This document shows positions 61,001 through 64,000 of a DNA stretch of 64,000 nt, piece after piece. The position numbers and the translations under genes were made by a program. Under the pieces are notes generated by a model. That model had not been told where the DNA came from. It searched no databases and saw only the letters and a list, made by a program, of their open reading frames with translations. Source of the stretch: Gnetum montanum (taxonomy: Eukaryota > Streptophyta > Gnetopsida > Gnetales > Gnetaceae); the NCBI GenBank assembly GCA_015680685.1, contig MNCI01020980.1, forward strand, positions 212,272 to 276,271. Reading direction: 5' to 3'. How positions within the stretch are numbered: the stretch's first letter is position 1; every line of letters starts with the position of its first letter.

Positions 61001-62023
61001 AGTAGTATGCACCATGAAGCAAACTCTCTCCATGCAGTTATTCACACATCTATGTGGACACCAATTATTAGAGTAAAAATGAAATCACATCACCTTTGAG
61101 TTGAAACTGAAAGATAGAATAATATGCTGAAAGATAATAGAATATGCAGACTGTGCCTACTACAAGAGGTTGAAGATAAGCAGCATATATTATTGGTATA
61201 CTGCAGAACTGAGTTCTTGAAAAACAAATGGCATATCTCAATATTTAAGCTATCAGCATTGGTTCTAGATCATTATAGATAAGAACTATTCAAACTACAT
61301 GAATATTGAACACAATAAATTTATTCAAAATTAACTGCTACCAATGTATTTTCTACAAAATAATTGGTCTGGCAGATCCTTTGGGTATATATAGATATAA
61401 CGAAACTACGGTTACAATTTCTTTTCAGGAGAACAAACCTTGTTATTTTAATATTTTTCTGAATTTTCAACACTTTTCCTATCTATCTGTTGACTAACCA
61501 ACACAAGCTAGTAACATACCAACCAGGTCAACTCACCAATACAACTAATTTTATGAAGTTTTGAACATTGGTTATATTGTCCACATATACAAACTATATG
61601 GTATCTATCTGGCTATCCAAAATTCTTAATAAACAGTTAAAAACAAAGAATACTCACTTCATCAAAATCAGCAGAAATACTGGAACATTGAATCATAAAC
61701 CAGACCTGCATTTAATGCCAAACATATTAACAATTACATTTAATCACAATTAAATTTAACAGCAGTTAGCTCCCTTAAACTTGTTTCATGAAAGCAATTT
61801 CTGAATTGATTAATTCGCTACAACACTACATCAGTATTACAAGTTTTCTGTAGACATTAGCTAAGCACTACCATATAGATGCATTGAAACATACCATGGC
61901 AGACAAAGCCTGAAGGCTAGCAACTCTTAATTGTCGGCTTCTGCCCCGATCTCTATTTTCACGAGCTAAGTCACAGACCTTCTTAATCATTCCATTCAAA
62001 TTGTGCATGTAAGTCCCATCTGT
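36945..62023 (-). CDS. EFR3: EFR3-like / EFOP (SEMI-ROLLED LEAF 2 family) ARM-repeat protein, 5' end beyond window
   Basis: Fifteen minus-strand exons join in phase to 2568 nt (855 residues plus TAA): 61895-62023, 61658-61705, 55180-55370, 53145-53341, 51671-51954, 50878-51027, 49741-50148, 49486-49635, 43282-43351, 41503-41630, 38706-38891, 38188-38328, 37894-38031, 37169-37390, 36945-37070. Family landmarks in order are [108 protein letters not shown] and the C-terminal [12 protein letters not shown]. Plant family members are about 1000 residues, so about 150-170 N-terminal residues, including the membrane-anchoring end, lie past 64000. EFR3 proteins are helical-repeat plasma-membrane scaffolds that tether the PI4-kinase alpha complex. 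No stop or frameshift was found in the exons. Confidence 0.9.
37169..37390 (-). CDS. EFR3: EFR3-like exon ([16 protein letters not shown])
   Basis: 74 codons, [14 protein letters not shown] through [20 protein letters not shown] to ITNDKGK. Acceptor TTTTTAG, donor GTAACA. Confidence 0.93.
37894..38031 (-). CDS. EFR3: EFR3-like exon (ISVGQLLES)
   Basis: 46 codons, [18 protein letters not shown] to [13 protein letters not shown]. Acceptor CTAACAAG, donor GTATGT. The 'SV.QLLES' motif near the C-terminus is conserved in plant family members. Confidence 0.9.
38188..38328 (-). CDS. EFR3: EFR3-like exon
   Basis: 47 codons, [20 protein letters not shown] to KQSLSFDE. Acceptor GCATTCCAG, donor GTTGGT (weak but in phase). 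Confidence 0.9.
38706..38891 (-). CDS. EFR3: EFR3-like exon ([14 protein letters not shown])
   Basis: 62 codons, [17 protein letters not shown] to [10 protein letters not shown]. Acceptor CATTCCAG, donor GTGAGT. Confidence 0.92.
39690..40125 (+). pseudogene. LINE zf-RVT remnant
   Basis: A plus-strand frame reads [20 protein letters not shown], then after stops [20 protein letters not shown] and [11 protein letters not shown]. CxxC followed by ET.xHLF..CP is the zinc-binding domain found after plant LINE reverse transcriptases (zf-RVT). No polymerase part remains. It is opposite to the host gene. Confidence 0.75.
40171..40358. repeat. 4 x 47-bp perfect tandem repeat
   Basis: GGGATGCTGCATGATTTC begins at 40171, 40218, 40265 and 40312, an exact 47-bp period with no differences seen. 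It starts just after the zf-RVT remnant. Perfect copies imply a recent expansion, or a collapsed or expanded array in the assembly. Confidence 0.95.
41503..41630 (-). CDS. EFR3: EFR3-like exon ([15 protein letters not shown])
   Basis: It encodes [20 protein letters not shown], then [17 protein letters not shown]. Acceptor TTGAACAG at 41631. A second AG 20 bases further in would break the phase with the previous exon. Donor GTATGT. Confidence 0.9.
41631..43281 (-). other. 1.65-kb EFR3-like intron, no further features
   Basis: AT-rich intron between two verified exons. Short frames occur (41995-42177, 42272-42454) without family resemblance. Confidence 0.6.
43282..43351 (-). CDS. EFR3: EFR3-like 70-nt exon
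   Basis: It encodes [20 protein letters not shown] plus DFG and one base. Acceptor TGTGTACAG, donor GTAAGA. It sits 256 bp from the LINE insertion and is intact. Confidence 0.88.
43595..43607. repeat. Left target-site duplication of the LINE
   Basis: AATTCCTACATTT, repeated at 48955-48967 right after the A-rich tail. Thirteen bases is a usual length for L1-type insertion. The first two As are ambiguous with the tail. Confidence 0.9.
43619..44524 (+). pseudogene. LINE ORF1 remnant: Gly-rich start, DUF4283-like part, CCHC knuckle
   Basis: It opens [15 protein letters not shown], a Gly/Ser-rich leader to 43862. Then [29 protein letters not shown] and [15 protein letters not shown] in changing frames resemble the DUF4283 RNA-binding domain of plant LINE ORF1. 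It ends with [17 protein letters not shown] (about 44448-44500), a CxxCxGHxxxxC-like zinc knuckle in which the first Cys of the pair is replaced by Tyr. At least three frame changes. Confidence 0.7.
44985..45690 (+). pseudogene. LINE apurinic-type endonuclease remnant
   Basis: Frames read [48 protein letters not shown] and [12 protein letters not shown]. These are the ordered active-site motifs of the exonuclease-endonuclease-phosphatase fold (N, E, D-x-N, SDH). Stops occur throughout. Confidence 0.8.
46230..47620 (+). pseudogene. LINE reverse transcriptase remnant
   Basis: It begins [20 protein letters not shown]-type text, then YRPIGVCN and [10 protein letters not shown]. The open part 46661-47011 has the palm motifs: [13 protein letters not shown] (first Asp), [17 protein letters not shown] and YYVDDTILF (catalytic DD, with Val where Ala is usual). 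A thumb-like segment at 47309-47620 has IQNFIWSG and [15 protein letters not shown]. Frameshifts near 47012 and 47210 break it. Confidence 0.88.
47720..47960 (+). pseudogene. LINE zf-RVT domain
   Basis: [20 protein letters not shown], then [10 protein letters not shown], a stop, [20 protein letters not shown] and FMSKCPFSW. The CxxC...HxxxxC pattern is the zinc-binding module after the plant LINE polymerase. Confidence 0.78.
47961..48575 (+). pseudogene. Gln/Glu-rich extension downstream of the LINE zf-RVT
   Basis: Frames read [18 protein letters not shown], then [20 protein letters not shown], then from 48342 [18 protein letters not shown] to [11 protein letters not shown] coiled-coil-like stretch is followed by a Trp/His-containing segment ending C-K-C. 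I do not recognise it; a usual plant L1 would end at zf-RVT or have RNase H here. Confidence 0.5.
48955..48967. repeat. Right target-site duplication of the LINE
   Basis: AATTCCTACATTT, identical to 43595-43607. It follows the A-rich LINE tail. Confidence 0.9.
49486..49635 (-). CDS. EFR3: EFR3-like exon ([16 protein letters not shown])
   Basis: Fifty codons, [16 protein letters not shown] to [11 protein letters not shown]. Acceptor TTTTGTAG, donor GTGAAA. It matches the family 'LP.N.EA.AH.F.L' segment. Confidence 0.92.
49741..50148 (-). CDS. EFR3: EFR3-like exon ([14 protein letters not shown])
   Basis: 136 codons from [20 protein letters not shown], with [15 protein letters not shown], through a charged low-complexity stretch ([13 protein letters not shown]), to VCYQPVDI. 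Acceptor TTTTTTCCAG, donor GTAAGC. The charged part is probably a disordered loop. Confidence 0.92.
50878..51027 (-). CDS. EFR3: EFR3-like exon (helical repeat)
   Basis: Fifty codons from [20 protein letters not shown] to MLHQAYLQQ. Acceptor ATAACAG, donor GTACAT, phase 0 at both ends. Confidence 0.92.
51671..51954 (-). CDS. EFR3: EFR3-like exon ([13 protein letters not shown])
   Basis: It encodes [17 protein letters not shown], then [20 protein letters not shown] and [15 protein letters not shown]. Acceptor TTTTTCAG, donor GTATGC. Confidence 0.92.
51955..53144 (-). other. EFR3-like intron with possible LINE RNase H scrap
   Basis: Around 52490-52792 on the plus strand, frames read NAEPLWA near the start and end with [18 protein letters not shown], resembling the C-terminal 'R.AN..AH.LA' of LINE-type RNase H domains. 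The catalytic residues cannot be followed, so this is a weak call. The rest of the intron shows nothing. Confidence 0.35.
53145..53341 (-). CDS. EFR3: EFR3-like exon (ARM region)
   Basis: It encodes [20 protein letters not shown] to [13 protein letters not shown]. Acceptor CCAATGCAG, donor GTATGA; both boundaries split codons compatibly with the neighbours. Confidence 0.9.
53342..55179 (-). other. 1.8-kb EFR3-like intron, no further features
   Basis: AT-rich intron between two verified exons; no gene, domain or repeat recognised. Confidence 0.6.
55180..55370 (-). CDS. EFR3: EFR3-like exon ([12 protein letters not shown])
   Basis: It encodes [20 protein letters not shown], then [14 protein letters not shown] and [10 protein letters not shown]. 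It ends with two bases of an Ile codon completed by the next exon. Acceptor CTTGCAG, donor GTAATT. Confidence 0.9.
55742..55870 (-). repeat. SINE-like repeat, reverse copy
   Basis: Reverse-complemented, it aligns by eye with 63808-63938: AAGTCATAAGACCTGGGTTT, then GAGCTTGG, CTCATCCA, GGGATGAGCATTGAGCCT. The GGGTTTGAGCTTGG part resembles a tRNA-type B box. It lies in an EFR3-like intron. Confidence 0.6.
56220..57140 (+). pseudogene. Ty3/gypsy integrase C-terminal remnant
   Basis: Frames read [36 protein letters not shown], then [17 protein letters not shown] and [20 protein letters not shown]. This is the end of a plant gypsy integrase: the TAYHPQTDGQ region, then the 'L.P.Y.GPF.I..RIG..AY.L' stretch. 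Stops and a short internal duplication (56562-56588 against 56610-56636) break it. A purine-rich AAGGGTGGAAAG (57129-57140) looks like the polypurine tract. Confidence 0.8.
57141..60650 (+). mobile_element. Probable long 3' LTR of the gypsy remnant
   Basis: It begins TATAACACCCC straight after the polypurine tract; TGTAACACCCC is a common plant gypsy LTR start, so TG has decayed to TA. It is about 3.5 kb without ORFs, contains a 146-bp array, and has GT-rich text. The 3' end is uncertain; text near 60530-60640 looks like an LTR tail. The 5' LTR and most of the internal region are missing. Confidence 0.5.
58415..58998. repeat. 4 x 146-bp tandem repeat with hairpin
   Basis: TCATGGTGGTGGCC starts units at 58415, 58561, 58707 and 58853; the 146-bp period is exact with no differences seen. 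In units 2-4 GTCATGGTGG (58560-58569 in unit 2) and CCACCATGAC (58581-58590) form a 10-bp stem with an 11-nt loop. In unit 1 the first stem base differs. Confidence 0.95.
61658..61705 (-). CDS. EFR3: EFR3-like 48-nt exon
   Basis: Sixteen codons, [16 protein letters not shown], between acceptor AAATGCAG and donor GTGAGT. VWFM...S.I...FD is conserved in the family, and phase is kept on both sides. IQ replaces the usual GE in VWFMGE. Confidence 0.85.
61895..62023 (-). CDS. EFR3: EFR3-like exon (first within window)
   Basis: It encodes [20 protein letters not shown] through [14 protein letters not shown]. Acceptor ATATGCAG, donor GTATGT. In plant homologues this follows a conserved 'NNQ' about 150 residues from the start. 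Confidence 0.9.
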
Positions 62024-64000
62024 CTGCATATGCATTCAAGACATTACATAATTTGGTATCAGATGATTTCAATGACAATAAGAAGTAAAAAGTTATTTAA
62101 TTTATGTAAACAATATGATAATTAATATTTGCAATAATGTCAAAAACATTTAAATATTTTCCAAAGCAGTGACAGTATGTTTAAATGTTAAACTAATGAT
62201 TTATTTTCGATAATGTATTATAATTTACTCAAAAATATATGCATATAGTAAAATGCTTACTTTACTAAAAATGTACTTTGCATCATGAAAAGAAACACAA
62301 TGCTGCAATATAACAAGTTAAAATCTAAGTAGAGCTGTAACACCACATCCGCACCTAAGTCATGCAACAACATCGTAGCAACCTCACAAAAAAATACAAT
62401 ATTTCAGATCCACCTATATTCAACACTCCTTTCATTCATTCCACTAATTCATGCTAAATCAACTGTCATTACATACTTGGTACATGCATCTACAGTAATA
62501 CACAACACATCAATGCAACTCAGATTTTAATCACAAAGAAGAATCATAGGTTATCCAACTAATCACCAACACATGCCAGACCCTAGGCTAACAATGAATT
62601 TGTAGGAATTTAACCATTGCTTCATGCATCAGAATGTGGTTTCATGCTAGTATTATTCATGGCCCAGATAATTCATAAAACCATTTAAACAATACCTAGC
62701 ATGTATACATAAAATAACATAGAAGAGTGCATACAAGAAGTGTCATTCATTATACAAGTCATGAGCACATCAACAACACTAAGATGGAAGCTGTACTAGA
62801 ATGACTTTCCAGATGTCCATAAGATTGTAGTGATTATAGTTCAATAATGGCAGCTCAATGTACAAGGTACTCCTCAATACAGGGTTTTGCAAAAATTCCA
62901 AAGTTTGAGACAGACAATTCTTACTTGAAAGCCACATAATACCTCAGACCAAAATCAAAGGAAATCTGCATGTTTACAGAATATTCAAGAAACTCAGATA
63001 CATTTGTATGAGGAAGGTTGGACATAGCAATCATCAGAAACAAATATGAACTATCTTCAAGGATTTTAACATCAGGAAAAATAGTTCTAGAGTCAAGAAT
63101 CTAGAATGACCTAGCTTGCTTTTGGACATGACGGTTACAGATTTTTTTCATATGTATTGTTCACTGCAACATAAGAGGAATTGGATAGCAACATTAAGAA
63201 ATAGCAATGGGGACTTAGTACATGAAGTAAAAGGTACGAAGTGAAGGGTATTGCAATAATTAAGCTTCAATTTTACGACCATTTTTTTTAACTTAGAGAG
63301 ATCATATTCCAGATGAGCAGCATATGGAAGAAATTATACAAAGTATCAACCACCATCTATCACATTAGGATATCCTATTGTTGAACCAAGGCCCTACCGT
63401 AGAGGAAATGCAGACAATGGTTTTCTCCATGGATTCCTTTAGGGTGCATTTGGTTAGATGAGTCTTCAAAAGCTACCTTTGTGGATTAGACATGTTCTTT
63501 GGTTTTGTGTGGATTTGTGGTGATTTAGCAAGTGATTCTTGATGCACCCACCCAAGACACCCACTTCCATTGATTTTTAGATTCTTTCCAGATTTCAATT
63601 GTAGAGGTATAAACTAGAGCAATTCATGAATCCTTGAATTTAGCATCTGCCATGATTCAATATCTATAGATTCAAGAAACCAAACACATCCTTAAAGCTC
63701 TAGGTATGGATAGATTTTTGTTTGGCTTTTATAAACATTTTTGGAATGTTATTTAGAAGCATATTTGTGATGTTGTAGGGACCATCATTTGAAGGGATAG
63801 TAAAATGCTTGTTTTGCAAGTCATGAGACCTGGGTTCAAGCTTGGGTCCAGCAACTCAAAAGAGATTAAGCTTTTGCTCATCCATTGTCCCTCCTGGGAC
63901 CTCGCCTTGGAGGGATAAGTATTGAGCCTCTAGGCAATGATCCTTTATATATGTAATGTTGTATTCAAAGTTTGGAGAACTAGAAAGATGAAATCAAATC
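62024..64000 (-). other. EFR3-like intron running off the window
   Basis: Upstream of exon TDGTYM no further coding exon was found up to 64000. The expected sequence, ending in an LFDFVNNQ-like block, does not appear. Apart from the SINE-like copy this is AT-rich DNA. Confidence 0.6.
63808..63950 (+). repeat. SINE-like repeat, forward copy
   Basis: GCTTGTTTTGCAAGTCATGA leads to CCTGGGTTCAAGCTTGGG, similar to a tRNA B box (GGTTCRANNCC), then GCTCATCCATTG, CCTCGCCTTGG and TATTGAGCCTCTAGG. Its relative at 55742-55870 is inverted. No clear A box or tail; the repeat may extend upstream. Confidence 0.6.

Larger units (their letters stand above)
55371..61657 (-). other. 6.3-kb EFR3-like intron with gypsy remnant
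   Basis: Contains a SINE-like copy, a Ty3/gypsy integrase remnant, its LTR, and a 146-bp tandem array; these are listed separately. The stretch 60650-61600 shows no recognised feature. Confidence 0.7.

Noticed and set aside
1-64000. tRNA, rRNA, riboswitch or other structured RNA genes
   Set aside because: No cloverleaf, rRNA core motif or known structured element was recognised by eye; the B-box-like sequences belong to the SINE-like repeats.

Overview
This is a nuclear window from a seed plant. The genes have GT-AG introns of 0.1-6.3 kb, AT-rich non-coding DNA, Ty3/gypsy LTR retrotransposon debris, plant L1- and RTE-type LINEs and SINE-like repeats. Intron size and repeat load suggest a gymnosperm, early-diverging angiosperm or magnoliid, but the sequence alone does not settle the species. 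No prokaryotic, organellar or viral gene is visible.

Layout. 1-11.6 kb is a nest of related LTR elements. The LTRs begin TGATGA and end CATCA, carry GATATCGCG palindromes upstream of a TATA box, and fall into two subfamilies, called X and A here. Between them lie a broken Ty3/gypsy gag (about 2.0-2.8 kb) and a second internal region (6.6-9.8 kb) with a plant-transposon-like segment and a long coiled coil; neither shows a reverse transcriptase. A minus-strand solo LTR (11786-12554) with a perfect 5-bp target duplication follows.

12.2-34.7 kb holds a plus-strand receptor-like kinase gene of the Arabidopsis At4g02010 type. It has seven coding exons and a predicted 746-residue protein: signal peptide, Cys-containing extracellular domain, one membrane span, and a complete Ser/Thr kinase. 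A 7218-bp block with the promoter, 5' region and coding exons 1-2 is present twice, at 12178-19395 and 19444-26661. The copies are nearly identical and are joined through a 46-bp fragment flanked by single Ns. This is most likely an assembly artefact; only one exon 1-2 set is needed for the gene.

36.9-64 kb holds, convergently on the minus strand, most of a plant EFR3-like gene (EFOP / SEMI-ROLLED LEAF 2 family). Fifteen exons give an open 855-residue C-terminal portion; the first roughly 150-170 residues lie beyond the window end. Its introns contain a near full-length L1-type LINE with a 13-bp target duplication (43.6-48.95 kb), two smaller LINE remnants, a Ty3/gypsy integrase remnant with a long 3' LTR carrying a 4 x 146-bp array (56.2-60.6 kb), a 4 x 47-bp array, and two SINE-like copies in opposite orientation.

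Both host genes encode proteins expected at the plasma membrane: a receptor kinase, and a scaffold that anchors the PI4-kinase alpha complex. Nothing in the sequence shows that they work together. Exon boundaries were placed by hand from splice signals, phase and remembered family patterns; no alignment was run.
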